Below, one piece after another: positions 41,087 to 49,842 of a stretch of 64,000 bases of DNA. The DNA comes from Belnapia rosea (GTDB lineage: Bacteria; Pseudomonadota; Alphaproteobacteria; Acetobacterales; Acetobacteraceae). The position numbers and the translations under genes are program-made. Numbering within the stretch: the stretch's first letter is position 1; each line of letters opens with the position of its first letter. A model generated the notes under the pieces. That model did not search any database, was not told where the DNA came from, and saw nothing but the letters and a program-made list of their open reading frames with translations. The stretch is taken from assembly GCF_900101615.1 (NCBI RefSeq), contig NZ_FMZX01000005.1, positions 186,001 to 250,000 of the forward strand. The letters are read 5' to 3'.

Positions 41087-42169
41087 TCAGTCGTTCGCCT
41101 GCCGCAGTGCTTCGCAGACCGCCTCGGTGACCTGCTTCGTGGTGGCCTGCCCACCGAGATCCGGCGTCCGCAGCGATGGGTCCGCCGTCACCCGCTCCAC
41201 CGCACGCATCAGCCGGTCGGCAGCCGGCTTCTCGCCGAGATGCTCGAGCATCATCGCGGCCGTCCAGAAGGTGGCGACCGGGTTGGCGATGCCCTTGCCG
41301 GTGATGTCGAAGGCGGAGCCATGGATCGGCTCGAACATCGAGGGCGCGTCGCGCTCGGGGTTGATGTTCGCGGTGGGCGCGATGCCGAGTGAGCCCGCCA
41401 GCGCCGCCGCCAGGTCCGACAGGATGTCGGCATGCAGGTTGGAGGCGACGATGGTGTCGAGCGTATCGGGCTTGAGCACCATGCGCATGGTCATCGCATC
41501 GACCAGCATCTTGTCCCAGGTGACGTCGGGGAATTCCGCCGCGACCTCGGCCGCGATCTCGTCCCACATCACCATGGCATGGCGTTGCGCGTTGCTCTTG
41601 GTGACGACGGTGAGGAATTTGCGCGGGCGGGCCTGCGCCAGGCGGAAGGCATAGCGCATGATCCGCTGCACGCCGGCCCGCGTCATCACGGAGACGTCCT
41701 GCGCCACCTCGATCGGCAGGCCCTTATGGGCGCGGCCGCCGACGCCGGAATACTCGCCCTCCGAATTCTCGCGCACGATCACCCAGTCGAGCTCCGGCCC
41801 CGAGACGTGGCGCAGCGGGCTGGTGATGCCCGGCAGCAGCCGCGTCGGGCGGACATTGGCGTATTGGTCGAGCGGCTGGCAGATCGCCAGGCGCAGGCCC
41901 CAGAGGGTGACATGGTCGGGGATGTCCGGCGCGCCCACGGCACCGAAGAGGATGGCATCGAAGCCGCGCAGCTGGTCGGCGCCATCGGCCGGCATCATCA
42001 CGCCATGCTTGCGGTAGTAGTCGGAGCCCCAGTCGAAATCGGTGAAGTCGAGGGCGAAGCCGCCGTCACGCTCGGCGCAGACCTTGAGGGCCTGGACGCC
42101 CGCCTCGATCACCTCGGGCCCGATGCCGTCTCCGCCCATGGCGGCGATCCGGTAGCTGCGCATCTCCAT
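41087..42169 (-). CDS. Tartrate/isopropylmalate dehydrogenase family enzyme
   Basis: A 360-residue decarboxylating dehydrogenase: YRIAAMGGDGIGPEVIEAG at the start, NSEGEYSGVGGRAH, TVVTKSNAQRHAMVMWDE, VDAMTMRMVLKPDTLDTIV and ANLHADILSDLAAALAGSLG-like NAD/metal blocks. GLRLAICQPLDQYANVRP with the N-S-E-G-E-Y motif places it nearest to tartrate dehydrogenase (TtuC, EC 1.1.1.93), which also acts on D-malate; isopropylmalate cannot be excluded. I chose ATG 42169 after GAGGGGG; ATG 42163 is also possible. It is divergent from a GntR regulator, with a palindrome between. Confidence 0.85.
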   Translation of the reverse strand: MEMRSYRIAAMGGDGIGPEVIEAGVQALKVCAERDGGFALDFTDFDWGSDYYRKHGVMMPADGADQLRGFDAILFGAVGAPDIPDHVTLWGLRLAICQPLDQYANVRPTRLLPGITSPLRHVSGPELDWVIVRENSEGEYSGVGGRAHKGLPIEVAQDVSVMTRAGVQRIMRYAFRLAQARPRKFLTVVTKSNAQRHAMVMWDEIAAEVAAEFPDVTWDKMLVDAMTMRMVLKPDTLDTIVASNLHADILSDLAAALAGSLGIAPTANINPERDAPSMFEPIHGSAFDITGKGIANPVATFWTAAMMLEHLGEKPAADRLMRAVERVTADPSLRTPDLGGQATTKQVTEAVCEALRQAND

Positions 42170-42225
42170 CCCCCTCTTCGCGGCCAGTGATGCGGATGGG
42201 CCACCGCCCATCATATTCTGGCACG

Positions 42226-42250
42226 CCATCTTCCATACAAGATGGTATGG
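42226..42250. promoter_or_regulatory. Overlapping palindromes between the tartrate-type dehydrogenase and GntR genes
   Basis: CCATCTT-CCATAC-AAGATGG (42226-42245) is a perfect seven-base inverted repeat, and CCATAC-AAGATG-GTATGG (42233-42250) overlaps it as a six-base one. They lie between the divergent dehydrogenase and GntR genes, about 60-70 bp from either start. This is the expected operator for the GntR/FadR-type regulator next to it. Confidence 0.6.
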
Positions 42251-42320
42251 AGATACTGAGGTGCCATTGGCCTCGTCAACCGCCAAAATGCCGGGCCGCC
42301 TGCGCGGTCAGGAGTCGTGA

Positions 42321-43022
42321 ATGGTCAGGATGCGGAGCAGCGCGGAATCCCCGGCAGGCAAGCCCACTCTCGTGGAGGAGGCCTACGAGGCGCTGAAGCG
42401 GGCCATCCGCACCAATGTCTTCGCGCCGGGCTACCAGGGCTCCGAACAGGAGATCGCCCTCCAGTTCGGCATGAGCCGTACGCCTGTGCATGAGGCGGTC
42501 ATCCGCCTGCAGGAGGAGGGCCTCGTCCGCGTCCTGTCGCGCCGGGGCGTGGTGGTCTGCGCCCTCTCGCCCGAGGACATGCGCGAGATCTACGAGGTGG
42601 TCGTGGCCCTCGAAGGCGCCGCGGCCGAGCTGATCGCCGCCCAGCCGGCGGAGGCGCGCGTCCCCGCCGCCGAGGAGCTCGATGCGGTGAACGCCCGGAT
42701 GGAGGCGGCGCTGGCAGCCGAGGATCTCGTCGCCTGGGCCGAGGCGGATGAGCGCTTCCATCAACTCCTGGTCGAGCGCAGCGGCAATGCCCGGCTCCTT
42801 CGCATGGTCGGCACGGTGATGGACCAGTCCCACCGCGCCCGCATGCTCACCCTCCGCCTGCGCCCGAAGCCGACCCTCTCGGTGCAGGAGCATCGCGGCA
42901 TCGTGGCAGCGATCCGGGAGGGCCAGGCTGCCCTGGCGCAGGAGCGGGCCAAGGCGCATCGCATCCGGGCGCGCGAGCAGCTGCTGCCGCTGCTGCGCCA
43001 GCTCGGCATGCGGCACCTCTGA
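42321..43022 (+). CDS. GntR family regulator (FadR/FCD type)
   Basis: A 233-residue regulator. The winged helix reads VEEAYEALKRAIRTNVFAPG, SEQEIALQFGMSRTPVHEAV, then RLQEEGLVRVLSRRGVVV. The C-terminal FCD ligand domain has MREIYEVVVALEGAAAELIA and the metal-type histidines in ERFHQLLVERSGN and SVQEHRGIVAAI. It is divergent from the tartrate-type dehydrogenase with a palindromic operator candidate between; likely a repressor relieved by a small carboxylate. Confidence 0.9.
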   Translation: MVRMRSSAESPAGKPTLVEEAYEALKRAIRTNVFAPGYQGSEQEIALQFGMSRTPVHEAVIRLQEEGLVRVLSRRGVVVCALSPEDMREIYEVVVALEGAAAELIAAQPAEARVPAAEELDAVNARMEAALAAEDLVAWAEADERFHQLLVERSGNARLLRMVGTVMDQSHRARMLTLRLRPKPTLSVQEHRGIVAAIREGQAALAQERAKAHRIRAREQLLPLLRQLGMRHL

Positions 43023-43121
43023 CCGCCGGGCGGCGGCACGGCGATCCCTACCTCACCGATCTCGCCATGAATGCGGTACGGAATCGGCCGCCGCGGCTAA
43101 GCCGCCTTTCACGCCGAGGCG

Positions 43122-43880
43122 CTAGACCGTGCTGCGCAAGGTCCAGACGATCTCCGCCGAATTCGGATCATCGGCCCGACCGACCAGGGCGAAGCGGTAG
43201 CCGTCGCGGAACCAATACTGCGTCAGCAAGGCGCCGTCGCGCCGCGTCCCGCCCTGCTCCGTCGGGAAGGGGCCGCCCGGCCGGATATAGAAGGCGATGC
43301 GCCGGCTATCCTCACCCTCATAGATGACCACGGCCGCCGCCCCCGCATCGGTCGGGACCAACTGGGCGCCGAGCAGCCGGAAGCCATGCGCGCCCAGGTC
43401 GGGCAGGACGGTGGCCCGGCCCAAGGCCTGCGACAGCCAGGCATGCATCCCGGTTGGCGTGAGGGCACCCACTTCCGGCGGATGGGGGCGGGCCATGGCG
43501 AAGACACGATAGGCCTGCACCGCATCCGCCATCGGCTGCGGCCTTGCGGCGGCAAGGGACAGGTTGCGCGCCTGCCACCCCAGCACACCGCCCAGGCCGG
43601 CCGTCAGCAGCAGCGAGGCCGCGAGCGCAGCCCTCCGCCGCATCCGCGCCTGCAGCCCGCGCCGCAGCACCGCCGGCTCCAGCCGCGGGTTGGGCGGCAG
43701 CAGCATGGCGCCGGCGCATTCGGCCCGCAGCCGCTCGGCATCGGCCTTCCAGCCAGCCACCGTCCTCGCCCAGTCGGGCGAGCGTGCCAGGAAGGCCTCC
43801 ACCACCTGCCTGTCCCCGGCATCCAGCCGGCCATCGACATAGGCGTGCAGCATCTCCTCCGAGGGGGAGATCGGCGTCAT
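43122..43880 (-). CDS. Anti-sigma factor
   Basis: A 252-residue membrane protein. The N-terminal MLHAYVDGRLDAGDRQVVEA segment is the short anti-sigma/zinc-finger-like helix pair of FecR/RskA-type proteins; here the zinc Cys/His set is incomplete. One membrane helix follows, RRAALAASLLLTAGLGGVLG. The periplasmic part (AYRVFAMARPHPPEV, PDLGAHGFRLLGAQLVP) matches alphaproteobacterial anti-sigma proteins partnered with ECF factors. It overlaps the sigma gene by four bases, so the pair is co-translated. Confidence 0.88.
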   Translation of the reverse strand: MTPISPSEEMLHAYVDGRLDAGDRQVVEAFLARSPDWARTVAGWKADAERLRAECAGAMLLPPNPRLEPAVLRRGLQARMRRRAALAASLLLTAGLGGVLGWQARNLSLAAARPQPMADAVQAYRVFAMARPHPPEVGALTPTGMHAWLSQALGRATVLPDLGAHGFRLLGAQLVPTDAGAAAVVIYEGEDSRRIAFYIRPGGPFPTEQGGTRRDGALLTQYWFRDGYRFALVGRADDPNSAEIVWTLRSTV

Positions 43881-44383
43881 GGCACGACCCTCAGGGCAGC
43901 CGGGGCGATATCGCCCTCGGTGAGCCGGCGCAGCGCTCCCCGTGCCCGCGACAGGCGGGACATGATGGTGCCCACCGGAACGCCGAGCGCCTCGGCCGCC
44001 TCCTGATAGCTGAGCCCCTCGACGCCGACGAGCAGCAGCAACGCGCGCTGCTCCACCGGCAGGCGAGCCAGCGCATCGAGGGCAGAGCGGGCCATCGTCC
44101 CGGCCTCCGGCGAGGGCTCGGCGGCCTCGGCGCCGGTGAACAACTCGACCAGCCGGGCGAAGCGGCGCGCGCGCCGCCGCTCGGCCAGGAACTGCCGGTA
44201 GAGGATGGTGAACAGCCAGGCCCGCAGGTCGCCGTCAGGCTGCCGCGACGACCAGCGCGACAGCGCCCGCTCAAGGCAGGTCTGGACCAGGTCATCCGCC
44301 GATGCGGGCTCGCGCGTCAACTGCAGCGCGAAGCGGCGCAGCCGCGGCAGCAATGCCCGCAGATGTTCATCGAACTCATGCAT
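43877..44383 (-). CDS. ECF sigma factor
   Basis: A 168-residue RpoE-like sigma factor. Region 2 includes LLPRLRRFALQLTREPASAD with DLVQTCLERAL and LRAWLFTILYRQFLAERRR; region 4 has ALARLPVEQRALLLLVGVEG, LSYQEAAEALGVPVGTIMSR and LSRARGALRRLT. I chose ATG 44383 (MHEFDEHLR), with CAGGG upstream; 44428 is a longer in-frame start. It is divergent from the catalase-like gene with about 160 bp between, so that operon is the likely regulon. Confidence 0.9.
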   Translation of the reverse strand: MHEFDEHLRALLPRLRRFALQLTREPASADDLVQTCLERALSRWSSRQPDGDLRAWLFTILYRQFLAERRRARRFARLVELFTGAEAAEPSPEAGTMARSALDALARLPVEQRALLLLVGVEGLSYQEAAEALGVPVGTIMSRLSRARGALRRLTEGDIAPAALRVVP

Positions 44384-44540
44384 CAGCGATGCCCTGCCGC
44401 CGCTCCTGTATCGCGCATACCAACCCATGACGCCTGAAGCGGAGGTTTATTCCCTGTAATGCCGAAAGAACCTGCGGAATAGAGGCAAGACCCGCGCATC
44501 TGACGGTCTCATGAAGAGTGATAGCCCCAGGAGACGGCAC

Positions 44541-45632
44541 ATGCCACGCAGCCCGACCACCATGGCCGCCATCAGGCGGTTGCAACCAGGCCGCCTCACC
44601 GTGATCGGCACCGTCCTCGCCGTCGTGGCCGGCAGCTTCGCTTATGCGGGCGGCTGGCTCAGCCCGGACCGGATCTCGCCGGAACGCGTGGTGAATGCAC
44701 TCAGTGCGCGCGGCGGCAACCCCGTGGGCCATCGCCGGAACCATTCGAAGGGTATCTGCTTCACCGGCCAGTTCGAGGCGAATGGCGCCGGCGCCGGACT
44801 CTCGACGGCCTCGGTCCTGGCCGCGGGGCGCTACCCCGTCACCGGCCGCTTCGCCATCGCCACCGGCGACCCGGCAGCACCGGATGCCAGCGGCCGGGTC
44901 CGCAGCATGGCGATCCGCATTGCCGCGCCAAACGGACAGGAATGGCGCAGCGGGATGAACAATATCCCCGTCTTCCCCGTGGCAACCGTGGAAGCCTTCT
45001 ACGAGCAGGTGCTGGCGGCCCGCGCACTGCCGGCCACCGGCAAGCCGGACCCGGAAGCGCTCCGCGCCTTCGCCGCCCGCCATCCCGAAGCGGCGGCCTT
45101 CAACCAATGGGCCCGCACCGCCCCCTGGACGACGAGCTTCGCCGAGGAGAGCTACAACAGCCTCAACGCCTTCCGCTTCATCGACGCGGCTGGCCTGCGG
45201 CGCAGCGTGCGCTGGTCGATGCGGGCCACCCTGCCGCAGGCAGCGTCGAGCCAGGAAGCCTTGGCGCGCCTCGGGCCGGATGCCCTGGAACAGGATCTCG
45301 AGACCCGCCTCCAGGCCGGCCCCCTGCGCTGGCATCTCGTCGTGACCATCGCCGGCCCGGACGACCCGACCGAGGACGCCACCCGAGCCTGGCCGGCGGA
45401 CCGCGAGCAGGTGGATGTCGGCACGCTCATCGTGGAGCGGGCGCAGGACGAAGCCACCGGCCCCTGCCGCGACATCAATTATGACCCCTTGGTCCTGCCC
45501 ACCGGCATCGAGCCCTCGGCGGACCCGATCCTGCTCGCGCGCTCGCCCGCCTATGCGAATTCCTTCACCCGCCGCGAAGCGGAACAGGGGCGCGCCGCCA
45601 CAGGCATGGCCAAGCCGGGAGACCGGTCATGA
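44541..45632 (+). CDS. Catalase family peroxidase (SrpA-like)
   Basis: About 363 residues of a small, exported-type heme peroxidase related to catalase. An N-terminal membrane/signal helix (LTVIGTVLAVVAGSFAYAGG) precedes the catalytic domain. The distal His68 is in HRRNHSKGICFTGQFEANG, and the heme Tyr is in LLARSPAYANSF. It lacks the C-terminal parts of full catalases, and SrpA-like proteins act as organic peroxide reductases. I chose ATG 44541, six bases after AGGAGA; ATG 44511 is also open. The stop overlaps the cytochrome b561 start, suggesting electron supply from the membrane. Confidence 0.9.
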   Translation: MPRSPTTMAAIRRLQPGRLTVIGTVLAVVAGSFAYAGGWLSPDRISPERVVNALSARGGNPVGHRRNHSKGICFTGQFEANGAGAGLSTASVLAAGRYPVTGRFAIATGDPAAPDASGRVRSMAIRIAAPNGQEWRSGMNNIPVFPVATVEAFYEQVLAARALPATGKPDPEALRAFAARHPEAAAFNQWARTAPWTTSFAEESYNSLNAFRFIDAAGLRRSVRWSMRATLPQAASSQEALARLGPDALEQDLETRLQAGPLRWHLVVTIAGPDDPTEDATRAWPADREQVDVGTLIVERAQDEATGPCRDINYDPLVLPTGIEPSADPILLARSPAYANSFTRREAEQGRAATGMAKPGDRS

Positions 45633-46180
45633 ACGCGCGCAGCGACCGCTTCACCCCGCTCCAGCGCGGGCTGCACTGGCTGATGGCGGCGATGATCCTT
45701 GCCATGCTGTTCATCGGCGTCGGCATGGTCTCGACCGTCTCGCCCCGCTACTGGCAGCTGGTCTCGATCCACAAGCCGCTCGGCATATCCCTGCTGCTGC
45801 TGGTGCTGATCCGGCTGTGGCAGCGCTGGCGGCACGGCGCGCCACCGCTGCCCGAGGACCTGCCATGGTGGCAAAGGGCCGCCGCCCTCGCCTCGCATGT
45901 CGCACTCTATGCGCTGATGCTGGCGATGCCGCTGATCGGCTGGGCGATGCTCTCGGCGGCGGGCTACCCGATCGTGCTCTATGGGCCGCTCCGCCTGCCG
46001 CCGGTCCTGCCGCAGGATGCAGGGCTCTACACGCTGCTGCACCGGGCGCATGCCGCCCTCGCCTATCTGCTCTTCCTGGTCATCCTGCTGCATCTCGGCG
46101 CCGCGCTGTTCCATGCGCTGATCCGGCGGGACGGGGTGCTGCAGAGCATGGCGCCATGGATCAGGCGCCCTGCCGCCTGA
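45629..46180 (+). CDS. Cytochrome b561 family protein
   Basis: A 183-residue four-helix membrane cytochrome. Heme-ligand histidines are seen in LQRGLHWLMAAMILAMLF, SIHKPLGISLLLLVLIRLW, ALASHVALYALMLAMP and LHRAHAALAYLLFLVILLH. These proteins pass electrons from the quinone pool. Its ATG overlaps the catalase-like stop (ATGA), so the two are co-translated; it probably feeds the periplasmic peroxidase. Likely under the divergent ECF sigma factor. Confidence 0.92.
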   Translation: MNARSDRFTPLQRGLHWLMAAMILAMLFIGVGMVSTVSPRYWQLVSIHKPLGISLLLLVLIRLWQRWRHGAPPLPEDLPWWQRAAALASHVALYALMLAMPLIGWAMLSAAGYPIVLYGPLRLPPVLPQDAGLYTLLHRAHAALAYLLFLVILLHLGAALFHALIRRDGVLQSMAPWIRRPAA

Positions 46181-46196
46181 GCAGGACGCGCAAGAT

Positions 46197-47159
46197 TCAT
46201 TCGGCGCGGATGCGCGCGGCGCGGATCGTCTCGCCCCACATCCGCCGGTCCCGCGCGATAGTCTGCGCGAAGGCCTGCGGATCCTCGAAGGCCGGGGCGA
46301 GCCCGTTGTCGAGTAGCCGCTTGCGCAACTCGGCACCGCCGAGGCTGGCGCGGATGGCGTCGGCCCAGCGCGCCACCGCCTCCTCCGGCATGCCGCGCGG
46401 GCCGCAGATTCCGAACCAGCCGATCACCTCTAACCCGGGAACGATGCGCGGCAGGCGTGGCGCATCGGGGAAGTCCGGCCAACCTGCCTCGTCGGCCAGG
46501 GCCAGCAGGCGCAGCTCGCCGCCCTGAACCTGGCGGATGACGTCGCCGAGATTGGTGATGAGGATGTCGATCCGCCCGGCGATCAGATCGAGTGCCGCCG
46601 GCGCCGCGCCGCGATAGGGCACATGGACGAGATCGACACTGGCCATGCCCTTCAGCCGTTCGCCTGAGAGATGCTGCGCGGTGCCGATGCCGGCGCTGCC
46701 ATAGCTGAGCGCGCCGGGCCTGGCCCGCGCCGCGGCCAGCAGTTCCTCCAGCGTACGATAGGGGCTGCGCGCGCCCGTCACCACCGCATAGCTGGAACGG
46801 GCGACATTGGCGACCGGCACGAGATCCTGCGACACATCGATCGGGATGTGCATGCCGGGGATTTCCGGGCTGATGGTCATGCTGCCCATCGGGCATTGCA
46901 GCACGGTCGAGCCGTCACTCGGGCCACGCACCACCGCCTCGGCGGCGATGAAGCCATTGGCGCCGGTGCGGTTCTCCACCACCGGCCGCTGGCCGAGCGA
47001 CTGCGCCACCCCCTCGGCCACCACGCGCGCCACGATGTCCGAGGTGCCGCCCGGTGCGAAGCCCGCGACGATCCGCAAGGGCCGGTCGGCGGGCTGCGCC
47101 ATGGCCGGCCCCATGCACAGCGCGGCGCCGAGCAGCGCCGCCCCCATCAGCATCCGCAT
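46197..47159 (-). CDS. Bug-type receptor, distal gene of the carboxylase operon
   Basis: A 320-residue periplasmic binding protein: signal peptide LMGAALLGAALCMGPAMA, then RPLRIVAGFAPGGTSDIVAR, VVENRTGANGFIAAEAV and VPYRGAAPAALDLIAGRID, with GICGPRGMPEEAVARW near the end. It is clearly related to the neighbour 24 bp upstream, a tandem duplication that has diverged. No TctA or TctB subunits are present. By position it probably supplies a substrate for the carboxylase. Confidence 0.88.
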   Translation of the reverse strand: MRMLMGAALLGAALCMGPAMAQPADRPLRIVAGFAPGGTSDIVARVVAEGVAQSLGQRPVVENRTGANGFIAAEAVVRGPSDGSTVLQCPMGSMTISPEIPGMHIPIDVSQDLVPVANVARSSYAVVTGARSPYRTLEELLAAARARPGALSYGSAGIGTAQHLSGERLKGMASVDLVHVPYRGAAPAALDLIAGRIDILITNLGDVIRQVQGGELRLLALADEAGWPDFPDAPRLPRIVPGLEVIGWFGICGPRGMPEEAVARWADAIRASLGGAELRKRLLDNGLAPAFEDPQAFAQTIARDRRMWGETIRAARIRAE

Positions 47160-47183
47160 GTCATGTCCTTCCCTGTGATGGTC

Positions 47184-48143
47184 TTATTCGAGGCTGATCT
47201 GCCCGGCCCGTATCACTTCGCCCCAGAGGCCGCGGTCCCGCTCGATGCTGCGCGCGAACTCGCCCGTATTCTCGAAGCGCAAGGTAAGGCCGTTCTCCTG
47301 CAGGCGCTGTTGCAGCACGGGTTCGGCGAAGCCGGTACGCAGCGCCTCCACCCAGCGGCCGACCACCTCCTCCGGCATGCCGCGCGGCCCGCAGAGGCCG
47401 AAGGTTCCGCTGACGGCATAGCCTGGCAAGGTATCCGAGACCTGCCCGACGCCGGGGTAGCGCGGTGAGCCGATGCCGTCGGCGAAGGCCAGCAGCCGCA
47501 GCCCCTGGTCGAGCTGCGCCGCCACATCGCCGAGATTGGTGATGATGAGGTCCGCCCGCCCCGCCGCCACGTCGAGCACGCCGGGCGCCGCGCCGCGATA
47601 GGGTACATGCACCATGCGCAGCCCACCGAGCTGGGCGAAGCGCGCGCCGGAGAGATGCGAGACGGAGCCGATGCCAGCGCTGGCATAGGTGATGGTGTCC
47701 GGCCGCGCCCGGGCCGCCGCGATCACCTCCGCCACGCTGCGATAGGGCGAGCGGGACGACACCACCATCGCTTGGGTCGAATGGACGATGTTGGCGATGG
47801 GCAGCAGGTCCCGCGCCGGGTCGATCGGCAGCTTGGCGCCGGGCAGCTGCGGGCTGATGGTCAGCATCCCGGTCGAGCACTGCACCACCACATGCCCGTC
47901 GGGCGGGCTGTTCGCCACCGCCTCCGCGGCGACGAAGCCGTTGGCGCCGGTCCGCACCTCGACCACCGGGCGCTGGCCGAAGCTCGGCGCGACCGCCTCG
48001 GCGATCAGGCGGTTGATGATGTCGCCGGTGCCGCCTGCGGCGAAGCCGCCCATGATGCGCACCGGCCGGTCGGGGAAGGCGGCGGCCGGCAGGCTCAATC
48101 CGAGCAGCAACAGGCCGGCGATCCAGGGCAGCGGCGTCCTCAT
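47184..48143 (-). CDS. Bug-type receptor, carboxylase operon
   Basis: A 319-residue receptor with the signal peptide WIAGLLLLGLSLPAAA. Blocks are FPDRPVRIMGGFAAGGTGD, VVEVRTGANGFVAAEAVA, VPYRGAAPGVLDVAAGRAD and LCGPRGMPEEVVGRWVEAL. It shares almost every block with the next gene, so the two are paralogues. GGGAGGAACGAGG precedes ATG 48143. It follows the carboxyltransferase gene by 86 bp on the same strand. Confidence 0.88.
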   Translation of the reverse strand: MRTPLPWIAGLLLLGLSLPAAAFPDRPVRIMGGFAAGGTGDIINRLIAEAVAPSFGQRPVVEVRTGANGFVAAEAVANSPPDGHVVVQCSTGMLTISPQLPGAKLPIDPARDLLPIANIVHSTQAMVVSSRSPYRSVAEVIAAARARPDTITYASAGIGSVSHLSGARFAQLGGLRMVHVPYRGAAPGVLDVAAGRADLIITNLGDVAAQLDQGLRLLAFADGIGSPRYPGVGQVSDTLPGYAVSGTFGLCGPRGMPEEVVGRWVEALRTGFAEPVLQQRLQENGLTLRFENTGEFARSIERDRGLWGEVIRAGQISLE

Positions 48144-48229
48144 CCTCGTTCCTCCCATGTCACCGGCCTGCATCCCCCTCCGCTCTCGTGGCGGCTGTGG
48201 CGGGGATGCTGGCCGTCCTCAGCCCGTCC

Positions 48230-49786
48230 CTATGGGCGCATCTGCAGCCGCGACGGCTGGGGCCGCCGCAGCGGCTCCGCCAGCTTGGCAAAGTCGCAGA
48301 GCAGCCGGCGCGTATCGCGCGGGTCGATGATCTCCTCCACCCAGAAGGTCTCGGCGGTGCGGAAGGGAGAGCGCAGCAGGTTCAGCCGCTCCTCGATCTC
48401 GGCCAGCTTCGCGGCCGGATCGTCCGCGGCGTCGATCTCGGCGCGATAGGCCGCCTCGATCCCGCCCTCCAGCGGCAGCGAGCCCCAGCGGGCGGAGAGC
48501 CAGGCGTAGCGCAGCGAGAGGCGCCCGGCCGGCTGGTGCACCGCGCCGGCGACGCCGAAGGCATTGCGGATGACGATGGTGCACCAGGGCACCGTGGTCT
48601 GGTTCACCGCCGCCATCGCGCGCACGCCATGGCGGATGGTCGCCGCACGCTCCGCCTCGAGGCCGATCATGAAGCCCGGGCAGTCCATCAGGTAGACGAC
48701 GGGCAGGTGGAAGGTCTCCGCGAGGTCCACGAAGCGCACCACCTTCTGGCAGGCATCCGCGGTCCAGGAGCCGCCATAGAAGAAGGGGTCGCTCGCCATC
48801 AGCGCCACCGGCTGGCCATTGAGCCGCGCGAGGCCGGTGATGACGGAACGGCCGAACATCCGGCCCATCTCGAAGAAGCTGCCCTCATCGACCACCTTCT
48901 CGATGATCGGACGCATCTGGTAGACGCGCCGGCGGTCGCGCGGCACGGCGGCCATCAGCGCCTCGTCCCGCCGCTCCGGGTCGTCCGTGCAGGGCGTGAT
49001 GGGCGGCAGGCCATGCACCGAGGAGGGCAGGTAGGAGAGGAAGCGCCGGGCGCAGGCAAAGGCCTCCTCCTCGGTATCGACGGCATGATCGACGCCGCCG
49101 GCCCGGCACTGGATCTCCCAGCCGCCAAGCTCCTGCTTCGTCACTTCCTTGCCGAGGCGCGAGACCACCGGCGGGCCGGCGACGAACATGGCGGAGCTCT
49201 TGGTCATCACCGAGTAGTGGCTGGCCGCCAGCCGCGCCGCACCAAGCCCGGCGACCGAGCCGAGGCCGAGGCCGACCACCGGCACCACCGACATGTTGAG
49301 CGTCGAGTAGTTGAACATACCGCCGCCGCCGACGCCGTTCGGCAGGTTGGCACGGCCCGTGGTCTCGATGGTCTTGACCGAGCCGCCACCGCCCGAGCCC
49401 TCGATGATGCGGATGATGGGCAGCTGGAACTCATTGGCCAGCCGCTCGGCCATCAACGGCTTCTCGCGGATGGTGGCATCGGCGCTGCCGCCGCGCACGG
49501 TGAAGTCGTCCCCGACCACCACCACCGGCCGTCCGTCGATGGCGGCGCGGCCGAAGACGCAGTTCGAGGGGGTGAACTCCTCCAGCTTCCCCGTGGCGTC
49601 GTACTGCGCCTTGCCGGCGATGGTGCCGGTCTCGTGGAAGCTGCCTGGATCGACCAGCGCATCCACCCGCTCGCGGACGGTCAGGCGGCCGCCATCATGC
49701 TGGCGCTTCACCTTGTCGGCGCCACCCATCTGCCGCGCCAGCGCCTCGCGTTGCCGCAGCTCGTCCAACTCGGCCTGCCAGACCAT
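48230..49786 (-). CDS. Acyl-CoA carboxylase, carboxyltransferase subunit
   Basis: A 518-residue crotonase-fold carboxyltransferase that moves CO2 from biotin to an acyl-CoA. N-half: RLTVRERVDALVDPGSFHE, VFGRAAIDGRPVVVVGDDF and IRIIEGSGGGGSVKTIETTG with an oxyanion glycine run. C-half: GLARLNGQPVALMASDPFFY, YLMDCPGFMIGLEAE and TIVIRNAFGVAGAVH. It resembles propionyl-/methylcrotonyl-type beta subunits, but the acyl substrate is not fixed by sequence. I chose ATG 49786 after GGGGAGG. It works with the separate biotin carboxylase and biotinyl proteins upstream. Confidence 0.9.
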   Translation of the reverse strand: MVWQAELDELRQREALARQMGGADKVKRQHDGGRLTVRERVDALVDPGSFHETGTIAGKAQYDATGKLEEFTPSNCVFGRAAIDGRPVVVVGDDFTVRGGSADATIREKPLMAERLANEFQLPIIRIIEGSGGGGSVKTIETTGRANLPNGVGGGGMFNYSTLNMSVVPVVGLGLGSVAGLGAARLAASHYSVMTKSSAMFVAGPPVVSRLGKEVTKQELGGWEIQCRAGGVDHAVDTEEEAFACARRFLSYLPSSVHGLPPITPCTDDPERRDEALMAAVPRDRRRVYQMRPIIEKVVDEGSFFEMGRMFGRSVITGLARLNGQPVALMASDPFFYGGSWTADACQKVVRFVDLAETFHLPVVYLMDCPGFMIGLEAERAATIRHGVRAMAAVNQTTVPWCTIVIRNAFGVAGAVHQPAGRLSLRYAWLSARWGSLPLEGGIEAAYRAEIDAADDPAAKLAEIEERLNLLRSPFRTAETFWVEEIIDPRDTRRLLCDFAKLAEPLRRPQPSRLQMRP

Positions 49787-49842
49787 CCTTGCCTCCCCTA
49801 TGTCGTTCTCGTTGGGCCTAGCCGCGACACAGCCCGCGCGGC

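Noticed and set aside
44429-44540. GGAATA ... GGTCT as an ECF promoter before the catalase-like gene
   Set aside because: The spacing is about 24 bp, too long for an ECF promoter; no better pair found.
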